From positions 4,291,353-4,355,352 of the forward strand of contig NC_011831.1 of NCBI RefSeq assembly GCF_000021945.1: 64,000 bases of DNA. The letters run 5' to 3'. Of the stretch, positions 46,564-57,000 are shown in pieces. This DNA comes from Chloroflexus aggregans DSM 9485 (GTDB lineage Bacteria > Chloroflexota > Chloroflexia > Chloroflexales > Chloroflexaceae). Position numbers and translations under genes: made by a program. Numbering within the stretch: position 1 is the first letter of the stretch; each line of letters opens with the position of its first letter. The notes below the pieces were generated by a model. That model worked only from the letters and a program-made list of their open reading frames with translations. It had not been told where the DNA came from and searched no databases.

Positions 46564-47606
46564 CACTGACGGGTGATGAGTCCACGACAATCAACCCGCT
46601 GACGCTGATGGAGTCGGCGCGCGAGAAGTATACGCTGGCACGTGCGCGCCGTGAGGTACCCGAGTTGGCATTGCTCAGCATTCACGGCGCGATTGAGGAT
46701 ACGCTACGTGCCCATCTGCTTCGGATCAATTCACCGGCAGCACTAGGCGCCTTCTCCGGTGTGCTGGCTGCGATGCAAGCCCTTGACCGCCGGCCACTGA
46801 GCGCCGAAGAGGTCGATGCGGTGCAGCGATTACACCGATTACGCGGCCGAATCGCGCGTGGTGAGCATTTGGCTGTGACCGGCGAGACATTGGCCGCTTA
46901 TCAGCGTTTGGCGACGATGATCTTGCCGCGTTATGGCGTCCAAGCCTTACCCGTGGCCGAACCGGATCGGCCACGGTCACGGCCTACCCAGCCCATACGG
47001 TCGCAAACGGCGCTTCCCGATGATGAACCGGTCCGTGCACGGTTGCGTGATCGCCACACTGCGTATGACGAAGCGCGCCGTGTGCGCGCGCTCGGTGATC
47101 AAGCATTTGATGCTGAGGTACGTAAGCCTCTGGTACCGGGTTGGGTTGCACCAACGTTGATCATTGTCAGTATTTTTATCATCGGTTTTGCAATGGCGCT
47201 CAGCCTACAAAACCCAACCGCACCGGTTCCACCGCCGTCTGTGCCGATTGTGAATCCTTCATTGGCGCCGACTGCGTCGCTAAGTGATATGCCGACGGTA
47301 GCAGCAACGGCTGGGCCAGCGGCAACGGTGGTTGGTGAGCTAACTGCAACGGTTGAGCCGTCGCCGGCGGCTGATACATTGGCAGTCGGGCGGATAGCAG
47401 TGGTCAGTGATGGCATTCCGGCGCTTAATTTGCGTGCCCAGCCCGGCCTCGGCCCCGATATTCCGGTATTGCTGGTGTTAGAACCCGGCACACAGGTTGA
47501 GATCTTGAGTGGGCCGGTCGAACGCGATGGGTGGGTGTGGTGGCAAGTGCGTAGTGCCGGGATCGAGGGTTGGTGTGCAGGTGCTTATCTACAGGTACGA
47601 CCGTAG
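46560..47606 (+). CDS. Membrane-anchored protein with C-terminal bacterial SH3 domain
   Basis: 348 residues. The first ~120 are a helical cytosolic domain (MESAREKYTLARARREVPEL, NSPAALGAFSGVLAAMQALD) I do not recognise. One membrane helix lies near 195-215 (VAPTLIIVSIFIIGFAMAL), then a Pro/Thr-rich linker, and an SH3b domain at the end (ALNLRAQPGLGPDIPVLLVL, WVWWQVRSAGIEGWCAGAYL). SH3b domains usually bind peptidoglycan or other cell-wall components. The ATG overlaps the gatB stop, but a functional link to GatB is unlikely to follow from that alone. Confidence 0.75.
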   Translation: MTLTGDESTTINPLTLMESAREKYTLARARREVPELALLSIHGAIEDTLRAHLLRINSPAALGAFSGVLAAMQALDRRPLSAEEVDAVQRLHRLRGRIARGEHLAVTGETLAAYQRLATMILPRYGVQALPVAEPDRPRSRPTQPIRSQTALPDDEPVRARLRDRHTAYDEARRVRALGDQAFDAEVRKPLVPGWVAPTLIIVSIFIIGFAMALSLQNPTAPVPPPSVPIVNPSLAPTASLSDMPTVAATAGPAATVVGELTATVEPSPAADTLAVGRIAVVSDGIPALNLRAQPGLGPDIPVLLVLEPGTQVEILSGPVERDGWVWWQVRSAGIEGWCAGAYLQVRP

Positions 47607-47657
47607 CGTGATCTTGTACGCGGTGTGCAAAGAATTTGCTATAATAGAGGCGTGATC

Positions 47658-47743
47658 GCCGGAGTGGCGAAAAGGCAAACGCTGCGGTCTTAAAAACCGC
47701 TGGGGGAAACCCCTTACGGGTTCGAGTCCCGTCTCCGGCACCA
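47658..47743 (+). tRNA. tRNA-Leu (anticodon UAA), CCA encoded
   Basis: Acceptor stem GCCGGAG/CTCCGGC, anticodon arm GCGGT-CT-TAA-AA-ACCGC with TAA at 47691-47693, a long class-II variable arm (TGGGGGAAACCCCTT) and T-arm CGGGTTCGAGTCCCG. Discriminator A and a genomic CCA close it. A TATAAT lies at 47640-47645. Confidence 0.97.
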
Positions 47744-47758
47744 GCATCAGAAAGCCAC

Positions 47759-47803
47759 AAAACACCTTTGGGTCGATCCGAACGATCGGCCCGAAGGTGT
47801 TTT
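47759..47803 (+). terminator. Terminator after tRNA-Leu
   Basis: AAAACACCTT and AAGGTGTTTT flank an inner GGGTCGATC/GATCGGCCC stem. The 3' arm ends in TTTT, a good Rho-independent terminator 16 bases after the tRNA. Confidence 0.8.
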
Positions 47804-48176
47804 ATGGAGCCGCTATCGAACGCGCTGCGTCGAGGTCTGGTGCAGTTTAGTGGCTCCTGAGCGTCGTGATGACTGTGGCACGGAGTACCAGCTCGTTGAG
47901 TGCACCAAAACCTGCGCAATCCTTGGAAAACAATGCCGCACTCACCAGCGACACGCACCGTCTCTTCTTGGCTGACCACCGGTGGCAGTGAGCGGCTCGA
48001 TGTCATCTAGCACGTCTGGATCGATCGCGCTTTCCTCCCTGCCTTCTCGACGCCGGCGTTCCCCGCTGGTGACGCAGGAACTGCTACGCTTTGCGTAGGG
48101 GCGCTCCCACTGACTCTGACGAGTTCTCTCCGGATTCCTACGCTTCTTCAAGCCAATTGATGAAAGTCTCACTCGA
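47804..48176. other. Unassigned region after tRNA-Leu
   Basis: No gene is recognised on either strand; open frames here are short and biased by the antisense of the tRNA. The position directly behind a tRNA and the gene fragment that follows suggest debris of an old insertion. Confidence 0.4.
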
Positions 48177-48365
48177 TGCATCATCGATGTGACCAACCTA
48201 GTCCACCCCACCGAAGCCGGTTTCTACGATACACCGGGTGATGCCGTTAGCGTGGTGGTTGCGCAGGGCTATGCTTACGTCGCTGCTGGGAAGTACGGCC
48301 TACGCATCATCAGCGCCAACTCGGCTAACTCTATCGAGGTCGCTTCTTTAGATCCAGCCTATGGA
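48177..48365 (+). pseudogene. Fragment of an LVIVD-repeat (beta-propeller) surface protein
   Basis: The frame reads CIIDVTNLVHPTEAGFYDT, then VVAQGYAYVAAGKYGLRIIS, one and a half LVIVD repeats (consensus IIDVSNP...YDTPG...YAYVADG..GLRII). There is no start codon with a ribosome site, and the sequence turns into unrelated DNA after about 48340. Confidence 0.7.
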
Positions 48366-48418
48366 TACGCTTATGAAGCAGAGGAGGGAAAGGACGAGGG
48401 GACAGTTTACCGCGAAGG

Positions 48419-48482
48419 GACGCTGAGGCGCAGAGGATGAACCCATTCCAAACCCTTTGTGACCCTCTGCGTCCTCAGCGTC
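48419..48482. repeat. Inverted repeat (GACGCTGAGGCGCAGAGG family)
   Basis: Arms at 48419-48436 and 48464-48482 are complementary apart from one extra base. It is another member of the dispersed GCAAAG/GCAGAG inverted repeats found at the ends of genes in this window. Confidence 0.6.
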
Positions 48483-48596
48483 TTTGCGTTCCATCCTCTG
48501 CGCCCCTTTGCTGGCTGTGCGCCTGCGCGGAGACAGCAACGACGCGCCGAGTGCGCTTTTGCCGGCGGCCCGCGCTCCGCAGGATGGATCCCGGCG

Positions 48597-50216
48597 TTAC
48601 CGCCCCTGTCGCTTCTGATCGATCCGCTGTTCGGCGGCTAACCGTTCGAGGTCGTAGTCGCTGTGGTCAACAAACCGAATCCCGGCAGCAAGGGGAGGAT
48701 GCACCGCACTAATAGCCTGAAACATCAGTTGCGCAATCCGGCGGTACGAGGGATGACCTTGGCGCGCACTGCGCAGTTCGATCAGATGGTAGGCTTCACG
48801 GAGATTCAGCTTGATGCGCCAGCGCACCCGGAAGGCAAACGGAACGGCGTATTGCGCCTCATGCGGAAACTCGCGCTCGAGGTCGGAGACCAGTTCAGCA
48901 GCTTGGTCCAGCGCCGCACGGTAGCGGTCGGCAACCCCGATCACTTCTAACTCCGGTGGGGTCACATAGCCATGAGCCACGGTGAACCGTTGTCGTTCTT
49001 GGGTCAGGATCCGATGACGTTGGAGATCACGGTACGCACCGATGTCGGCGAGGATATCGAACGTGTAGTACGGCTCCTCGAAGGCGCGACCCGGTCGGTG
49101 AAACCGGCTGGTCCGGTTGCCGAGCGCGGCCATGATCAGGACGTGCCGTTCGTCTGCCGAGAGTTCCGCCACTCGTTCGCGAATGGTGTCCAGCGGAAGA
49201 TCAAGGTGCGGATAGAGGATAGACGCGACAAGTTTCGTTTCAGCGTGTGGGTCATACTCGACCAAGCGCACCGTCATCTCGTCACCTTCCGTTGGTGCAA
49301 GATTGAGCTGCGCAGCCAACGTTGCCACCTGATCGCGTGTCGCCGCCAGATATGCGGCATACGCTTTCCCGCGCTCACTCCTGGCCCGTTTCACAAATGC
49401 CGGAATGACATAATCTAGCTCGGTCTGGATCGCCTCGCTCAAGGCGCGCGCTTCGGCAAAGGGGGCGGCGGCGAGCTTGATAATCAGATATTCAAAGGCG
49501 CGCCCATTGCCAAACAACCCAACGTTGGTTTGAGTCGCCATCGGCAACAACCCGCGCAACAGATCGAGCGCCTTCGCCTGAATCGCATTACGGTAGGCGC
49601 GCGGCGTCGTCGCCTCGTCACGGGGGAAGGTGGCTTGCAGCCACGCTTGCACCGGGTCGAGCAACGCACTATATGTCGCGAAGAGGTTGTCCATCGTCAT
49701 CGTATAGCGTTCCGCGAACGGTGATGCCATCAGCACCGGCTCACGCAGATAGGGGTAGCCCGTCGGTCCCGGTAGATCAAACCGGACATAGCGCGTCGAC
49801 TTTTCCAAGGGCGAGATGCCGATCCGACTATCTTCGAGCAGCTTGGCCGCGATATTGCTGATTCCTTCGCAGGCGAGATGCGCACCACCCAGCTCGGCCA
49901 CCGAATCATCACCGTACCCGATCAGGACTCGCTCGTAAAAGGCTTCGGCTTGGCGCGCGGCGACCAATTGCGCCGCCGGGCTATCACCAACTGCCGATAC
50001 AATCGCGGCGAACCCTGACTCTGGTTCAGTGATGAACTCGTCGAGGAGTAAGCGACGAAGGCTCTTCGTGCTGCGGCTATAGCGCGCAAAGAGCGCACCC
50101 TTGACCACTTCCGGCAAATTGCGCAAACAGAAGACAGGCCGGTCGACATTGGTGACGAACGGCTGGAGGAGGGCAATCTCTTGCGGTGTGAAGTGTTCGT
50201 TGCTGTGAGTGAACAT
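48597..50216 (-). CDS. Tandem ThyX-like protein (two flavin-dependent thymidylate synthase-like domains)
   Basis: 539 residues, more than twice a normal ThyX (about 220-270). Both halves read as ThyX-like domains. The first contains YERVLIGYGDDSVAELGGAH and ISPLEKSTRYVRFD. The second contains ALGNRTSRFHRPGRAFEEPY, DIGAYRDLQRHRILTQERQR, and a C-terminal SARQGHPSYRRIAQLM, matching the ThyX end. The diagnostic ThyX motif RHRxxSxNExSxRY is degenerate: the second half has RHRILTQERQRFT and the first lacks RHR. Flavin-dependent dUMP methylation is therefore doubtful. The ATG at 50216 has no clear ribosome site but a promoter-like pair lies upstream. Confidence 0.8.
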   Translation of the reverse strand: MFTHSNEHFTPQEIALLQPFVTNVDRPVFCLRNLPEVVKGALFARYSRSTKSLRRLLLDEFITEPESGFAAIVSAVGDSPAAQLVAARQAEAFYERVLIGYGDDSVAELGGAHLACEGISNIAAKLLEDSRIGISPLEKSTRYVRFDLPGPTGYPYLREPVLMASPFAERYTMTMDNLFATYSALLDPVQAWLQATFPRDEATTPRAYRNAIQAKALDLLRGLLPMATQTNVGLFGNGRAFEYLIIKLAAAPFAEARALSEAIQTELDYVIPAFVKRARSERGKAYAAYLAATRDQVATLAAQLNLAPTEGDEMTVRLVEYDPHAETKLVASILYPHLDLPLDTIRERVAELSADERHVLIMAALGNRTSRFHRPGRAFEEPYYTFDILADIGAYRDLQRHRILTQERQRFTVAHGYVTPPELEVIGVADRYRAALDQAAELVSDLEREFPHEAQYAVPFAFRVRWRIKLNLREAYHLIELRSARQGHPSYRRIAQLMFQAISAVHPPLAAGIRFVDHSDYDLERLAAEQRIDQKRQGR

Positions 50217-50248
50217 AATATTCGTTCATGCTTTATAAAAGGTCTTTT

Positions 50249-50278
50249 ATTTTACATTACACCTTTAGGTTTTGTAAA
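50249..50278 (-). promoter_or_regulatory. Promoter of the ThyX-like gene
   Basis: On the minus strand TTTACA (50273-50278), 18-bp spacer, TAAAAT (50249-50254), 33 bases before the start codon, within an AT-rich stretch. Confidence 0.5.
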
Positions 50279-50459
50279 CAACAGTGTGATGGCCCACCGC
50301 TTATACGCCTAATGTCGTGTGAGTACGGTTCGTACATAACTATGCAGTTTAGTTTCTAGCTTACAGCCAACACGCAATGGGATTGGCACAGACAGCAGAC
50401 AAATGGAGATGGATAAGTCATGCTAGAGAATACGCAGACGAGTGCAGGTTATGCCCTAA

Positions 50460-50864
50460 CTAAGGTCCTGATTGCTCAACTACAAGATAATCACCCTCAA
50501 TCAGTATGAACTTGAACGGCAGATAATGCTCTATTGCAGGTATAAACTCTTGGAGTGGGAAGAGAGTAGCGATGTTGTGTAGTTCGCTGAAAGGCATCTC
50601 AACCAGACTAAAGAAATGTAGTGCTTCAGAGACGGTACACGGTTGTGCGAGTTTTGGGTCACGCAAGATAGTAATCATTGCCCGTAGCAAGGTCCAGTTA
50701 CGTGGAAATTGTCGTCCGGATCGTCCCCAGTTGGTCAAGTCATCATCGCTGATGGGATAGCCATAGTCTGCCAAACGATGAAGAAAATCACTTCGTCGCA
50801 GACCGGCTCTCTGAATCAACTTGGTCAGAAAAATGTACGCTTCTCGGTTTGCTCGATAGCTCAT
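50460..50864 (-). CDS. Hypothetical protein with HTH-like N-terminus
   Basis: 134 residues. The first 60 (IFLTKLIQRAGLRRSDFLHR, LADYGYPISDDDLTNWGRSG) resemble a helix-turn-helix of the XRE kind, where a residue run like DDDLTNW precedes the recognition helix. The rest shows no known domain. It lies divergently upstream of the giant RHS gene with about 150 bases between, so a regulatory link is conceivable. GGTGAAGAC precedes the ATG. Confidence 0.5.
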   Translation of the reverse strand: MSYRANREAYIFLTKLIQRAGLRRSDFLHRLADYGYPISDDDLTNWGRSGRQFPRNWTLLRAMITILRDPKLAQPCTVSEALHFFSLVEMPFSELHNIATLFPLQEFIPAIEHYLPFKFILIEGDYLVVEQSGP

Positions 50865-51011
50865 GTCTTCACCGGTTGAGAAGTGGTGTCAAGTTTGACG
50901 TGAGATGTCGGAACGATGTTTTTATACTACAGCTTGTAAAAACCCTGGTGAAATTTTGGATGAGATTGCATAACAATCCTGTCAAACTTCAGCGGAGCGG
51001 GAGGTTTGTCT

Positions 51012-54000
51012 ATGCATAGAGTATGGCGTTGGATCAACCTACTCACCGTTTTTGTCGTGCTGTCGGGATTATTGCCAACGCAAATGCCGGTTGTTGCTAA
51101 CGAGTCGCTTTCCGCTGCTTCCTTTCGTCGTGTATCTCCTCCTCAGCAAGCACCGTCCAATCCACCACAACCAGCAGTGTCTTCATACCGAATTTTTGTG
51201 CCACTTTTGCAGTCACCGGGCTTGCTCTTGGATACTGCTGAACAGGTACTGAATACCGATCAACCAACCACTTTAACATTGCTTAATAATCAGATACAAG
51301 TCAATTTTGCACCTACTACCGATGAGCGAACGATTCAAGCTACTTTGACCGCATACAAAGGAACACCGGTTACAACTCCAGGAAGAGGACAGGCTGGGCC
51401 AGCGCTACGTCTGGTATTAGCTGATCGATTGCATCCCGGCAACGAGGTACGGCTGCCACCGACGATCACACCGCTGCCACGTCAACCGTTTTATCCCGCG
51501 GATACGCAAGTTACGCCTGGTATTGTGTTGGAATGGGTGTACAGTGACGCTGATATTTGGGGTGTAGATGAGCGTTCATTAGGTCTCTACAGGCGTCAGG
51601 CGGCTACCGATTCGTGGCAGCGCGTGCCAAGTGCAGTAATTCCCGACCAAAATCGTTTGATTGCACATCTTGAGACTGGCGGTGAGTATGCGCTGTTGGG
51701 TGAATTGCAAGTAGTGCAGTTGAACCAGCGCACCATGCGTGTAGCACTCGATCCTGATGACAATGATGGTTTTGCATTGTGGCCACAGATCGGTCGTGTC
51801 GAAGAGATGACCTACAACTGGCGCCTGGTAACAGCCGTTGAGCAGCGGTTTCGGTCGTCTGGTTGTCCGGTCAATATTCTCATTACTCGCGATGCGACAC
51901 CGTTCGTCAACGAATCGCTGCGAGCAGCGGCGATCAACGGATTCGGTGCCGATATTGCAGTGACATTGGCGTTCAATAGTTTTATAGGCACGCCATGGGG
52001 TGGTCTGGGTGATGGTGGCCCTATCGCCTTTGCGCGAATCAATGCACCGGCCGATCGGTCGCTTGCACAGCGGTTGCTTGATAGCATGCGTGATTACACC
52101 GGTCGTCGCTCGACCCGTCCGGTGTTAAGTCCGCTGCCTCATCCAGAGTTTAACAGTCTCACTATGCCGTATGCGCATCTTGAAGTGCTGTTCCTCGATC
52201 ATATCTTCGACTGGCCGGTTATCAACACTGCATTCGATCAGATAGTCAATGCCGTCTATGCCGCACTGGTATCGGAACTTACCCAGTATGGTTTGCTTTG
52301 CACGCCGCCTGGTGGATCTAACCCGACCCCACCATCGCTGTCAGCACGTCCCTCGGCTGAGCTGTTACTCCGATTGCGCAATCTGGGGTATCAAAACTTT
52401 CAGCGGTACGGCATGGATCCGGTTAGTTTCTCAACCGGGAATCACATCTTAGTCCAACCGCTGGTGCGTATTCCCGGTCGTGGTGGTCTTGATATTGACT
52501 TGACCCTCGTGTACAACTCGCAAGATCCCCGCTGCGATATTTTGGGGTGTGGTTGGAGTTTTCCCTATAACATACGGTTGCAGCGCTACAGCGACGAGTC
52601 GGTCGCGGTGGTTTACCCCGACGGTCGCACGATGCTCTATGAATGGACCGGGAGTGAGTATCGTCCTCCAGCGGGCGGATACGACCGGCTTGAGCGGCGT
52701 GAAGATTTTTGGTTCCTTACCAGCCGAGATGGTGAGCAAACATGGCAGTTTCAAGAGACGGTCACCGGCCTTGGGATTCTGGTCGCCTGGCGTGACCGGC
52801 GCGGCAATGCGTTGACCTTCACGCACGATCTGAGCGGCCAAGATGCTTGGCGGCGTGGTGAAGCTGTGCCACGTCCACCACTGACGGCAATTACCGACGC
52901 AACTGGGCGGGTGATTCGGGTGGAAAATGATGCTGCCGGGCGAATTAGGGCTTTTGTCTTGCCCGACGGCCGCCGGTTCGATCTCGAGTTCGACGATCGT
53001 GGTGATCTTGTTGCGATTACCGATGCCAATACCCCGACTCGTGGCACTTATCGGTTTGAGTACGATGAGCGCCACCGAATCGTCAAGCAGTGGGATCCTG
53101 AGGGCATCCTCTATTTGGTGAACGAGTACGATGACCGTGATCGAGTGGTGCGACAAGTTGATGCTAGTGGCTCGGTCAGCCTGGCGAGCTACGACCCGAT
53201 TGCGCGCACGACGGTATTCACCGACAATCTTGGTTTTCGGTACGTGTATGCCTACGATGAATTGTATCGGGTTATTGCTGAAACTGACCCACTCAATCGC
53301 ACGTCGCGAACAGTGTATGACGATCAATACAATGTCGTTGCCTATACCGATGCTAATGGCCGGACGGTGCGAGCCAGCTATGACCATCGTGGGCGATTGA
53401 CCGCTCTGCATGAGCCGGTGTCTGAGGGTAGTCTTGCTTGTCGTGAGCATTCCTACTCGGTTGATACAAAGGTTTGGGAATACAACGGTAGTGGGGCAAA
53501 TGCCGATCTTCCGACGGCATTCATCGATGAGCTTGGCCGACGGTGGGAGTACCGTTACGATGATGAAGGCAATCTGGTGCAGATCATCGCACCGATTGGG
53601 GCGATGTCGTTCCGCTTTGATGAATGGGGGCAGCGGGTTGCCTCGATTGATGCAGCAGGTCGTGTGACTCAATATTTCTATGACGCCCACGGCAATCTTG
53701 CCCGCATCATCGATCCGAAAAACGGTACTACGTCGTTTACCCATGACATTACCGGGCGTCTGTTGAGCATCACCGATGCTAACAATCGTACCGTTAGCTT
53801 TGCATACTATGGCAATGACCTCATAGCAAAGGTTACCGACGCCAAAGGCAACGAGCTGTCCTTCGGCTACAATCCGAACGGTCTCCTGACAAGCCTCACC
53901 GACCGCAACGGTGTAACTCGTCGCTTTAGCTATGACGTGAATCTTAATCTGATCGGTGAGTTGGATCATCCGAATGGGGCATGGTTGACGTATGCCTACG

Positions 54001-57000
54001 ACCGGTTGCAGCGCTTGATCCGCACCACCGATCGTAATGGTCATAGTACTGAATATCGCTACGATCCGGCCGGTCAGCTACGTGAGGTAATCGATCCGTT
54101 GGGGGCCATCTCTCGTTTCGACTATGACGCGGTTGGCAATCTCACATCAATTACCGATTCGCTCGGTGGAGTTCAGACGATTACTTACGATGCGGCGGAC
54201 CGACCGGTAACGGTCACAAATCCAGACGGCAGTAGTGTGACCTATTGCTACGATGCTGCCGATCGGCTTGTGCGCGTCGTTGGGCCGCGATCCGGTGAGT
54301 TCTATACGCTTACGTATGATGCCATGGATCGCTTGGTGGCGGTAACCAACGCGCTCGGTGCGACGGAGCATTTTGAGTATGATGCTGTTGGCAATCCGAT
54401 TGCCCAGATCGATCCGTTGGGTAATCGTACCGAATGGCGTTACGATGAACTCGACCGATTGGTAGCGATAATCGCGCCACCTCTCGCCGATGGCACGCGC
54501 CCTACTACCCAGTTTAGCTATGACGCGGTCGGTAATCTAACCAGTGCCACAACGCCACGTGGCTTCACGATCCAATACTTCTACGATGAAAACGGTAATC
54601 TAACCAAGGTCATTGACCCGTTGGATGCTGTCACACGCTATCTCTACGATCCTGAAGATCGGCTAATCGCGGCCACCGATCCTAACGGTCATTCCATTCG
54701 CTATACCTACGATCCGGTTGGTAATGTGGTAGCGATGACCAACGGTGCAGGTGAGAGTCTGCAATTCGTCTATGATGCAGCGTACAACGTGGTTGAACAG
54801 ATTGATCCGCTAGGGCGGGTTGTTCGATATGACTACAACGAACGCAACGAACTTGTGCGGGTGACCGATCCGCTGGGTAATCAAACTTCCTACTTGCGTG
54901 ATGCGTTAGGTCGGGTGAGTGCCGTCGTGGACGCCCTTGGCCGTCGTACCGATTATGTGTACGATCCGCTCGGTCGCTTGTTGGCAGTCATTGATCCACT
55001 GCGTAACCGTACCGGCTATGAATACAACGAGGCCGGTGATCTTGTCGCCATACGTGACGCCAACGGTAATGTGAGCCGTTTCAACTTTGATGTCATTGGC
55101 CGACTCACCGGTGAAATTGACCCCCTTGGTCGGCAGTGGCGCTATGTCTACGATGCAGCAAACCGACCAACCCAACGAATTGATGCGCTCGGACGGTCTA
55201 CCTTCTACGATTACGACAGTAATGGGCGATTAACCGGTATTCGCTACAGCGTACCGCCGACGGTTCAGTCACCGGTTACCATTACCTATGACCTTGACGG
55301 TAACGAGACAGCACGTTGCACTGATCTCGGCTGTGTGAGCCATGCGTATAATCCGCTCGGTATGCCGGTTGAGACGGTGGATTGGGCTGGACGAGTCGTA
55401 AAACGCAGTTTCGATGCTGCCGGCAATTTGGTGGAACTGATCTATCCTGATGGTCGCCCGGTACGGTATGACTACGACGCGGCGAATCGCTTAATCGGCA
55501 TTACACTGCCTGATCAGCAGAAGAGTATTATCGAACGCAATAGAGCCGGTGAGGTTGCGCAGATTATCCATCCAAACGGGATTCGCAGTAGCTTTAGCTA
55601 CGACGTTGCCGGACGCCTGACGAAGATCAACCATCGTCGTGCAGATGCTGCCGAACCGCAGACGGAGTTTGCCTACGCCCTTGATCGTGTCGGTAATCGT
55701 GTGGCGGTCAGCGAAACGCGCGCTGCGTTTGATGGTAGTAATCGGCGGGTTAACCTTACCCGAAGCTATACCTACGACAATAATAACCGGCTCATTCAGA
55801 CGATTAGTAATCTCGGTAGTGATACCCGCTATACCTTTGATGCGGTCGGCAATCGGATCGGTACAGACGGTTCGCGCCTTACGTCTGACGCTCGTCTACC
55901 CCAGTTACCGGTCAAACCTGAGGCAATTGATCAGCGCTACCGTTACGATGCGGCCAATCAACTGATCGCTGATGGAGATACAACCATACAATACAACGCC
56001 AACGGCGAGCGACAACGCGAAGAGCGCCGTCTCCCCGATGGTCGGGTCACAACTACTGATTACCAATTCGATCTTGAAGGGCGATTGATCGGGGTAACGG
56101 TGCAAACCGCCGGTGTCGTTCAGATGGAAGCCAGCTATACCTACGATGGCTATGGTCGGCGCGCGACGAAGACGGTGCGCTATCCCCAAACCGGCTTACC
56201 GCCCGAAGTGACCGAATATACTTACGATGGCCTTGACATCATTGGTAGCGAGGTACGTCAAGGGTCGTTGGTCGCATCAAGTTCGTACTTCCTGATGGAG
56301 TCACCGCTCGTGGCTTTGCGCCGCCCCTTTGCAATGGAGCGGCTTGACACCGGTTCTACGTACTGGTTCCAGACCGATGGCCTAGATTCAATCGTTGGTA
56401 TCACGGATGAAGGCGGGAATCTTGTTGGTCAGATGCTCTATGACGAGTACGGTCAGCGTCTTGCCGGCGATCCAACCCTGCAACGATTCGCCTTCACAGC
56501 CCAAGCCTACGATGCTGAGACCGGTTTTGTCCATTTCCATGCCCGTCTCTACGACCCAGCCCGCGGTGTTTGGCTCAGCCCTGACCCCTACCGTGGCAAT
56601 ATTGCTCTGCCCAATTCGCTGCATCGGTACGGCTATGTGGCCAATAATCCAACCGGTTGGATTGATGCGTGGGGCTATGACCGGCAAACCTCCGGCGGAA
56701 GTGGGGTCAGGTTAGCGGTTGGCTCGAATTCTCGTGTGTCAGTTGACGTGTCTTATAGTGGTGGGAATCGGTCGCCGGTGAACCCGGGAACCGGTAGTGC
56801 GGCAAAGAAACTGAGTAAGGGCAAGGCTATGGTTTTTTTTAAAAAGAATTCTGCTCCTATTCGTTTGAAAGATATAACTGGTCGTCTTTATCCTGCCATA
56901 CGGAGCATGTTTAGTGGAACGTTTTTTGGAGGTCTATCACCTTTTTATGCTGGACTATCATATGGAGCACGTTTAATAGAAGATTCTTTTGGAGATTCAT

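Noticed and set aside
47425-48006. 193-residue open frame antisense to tRNA-Leu
   Set aside because: It contains the translation artefact DGTRTRKGFPP typical of antisense tRNA genes.
50460-50864. Immunity protein for the RHS tip
   Set aside because: It lies upstream on the opposite strand, looks like an HTH protein and has codon use unlike the AT-rich tip.
52449-54044. 531-residue open frame antisense to the RHS gene
   Set aside because: Produced by periodic YD-repeat coding on the plus strand.
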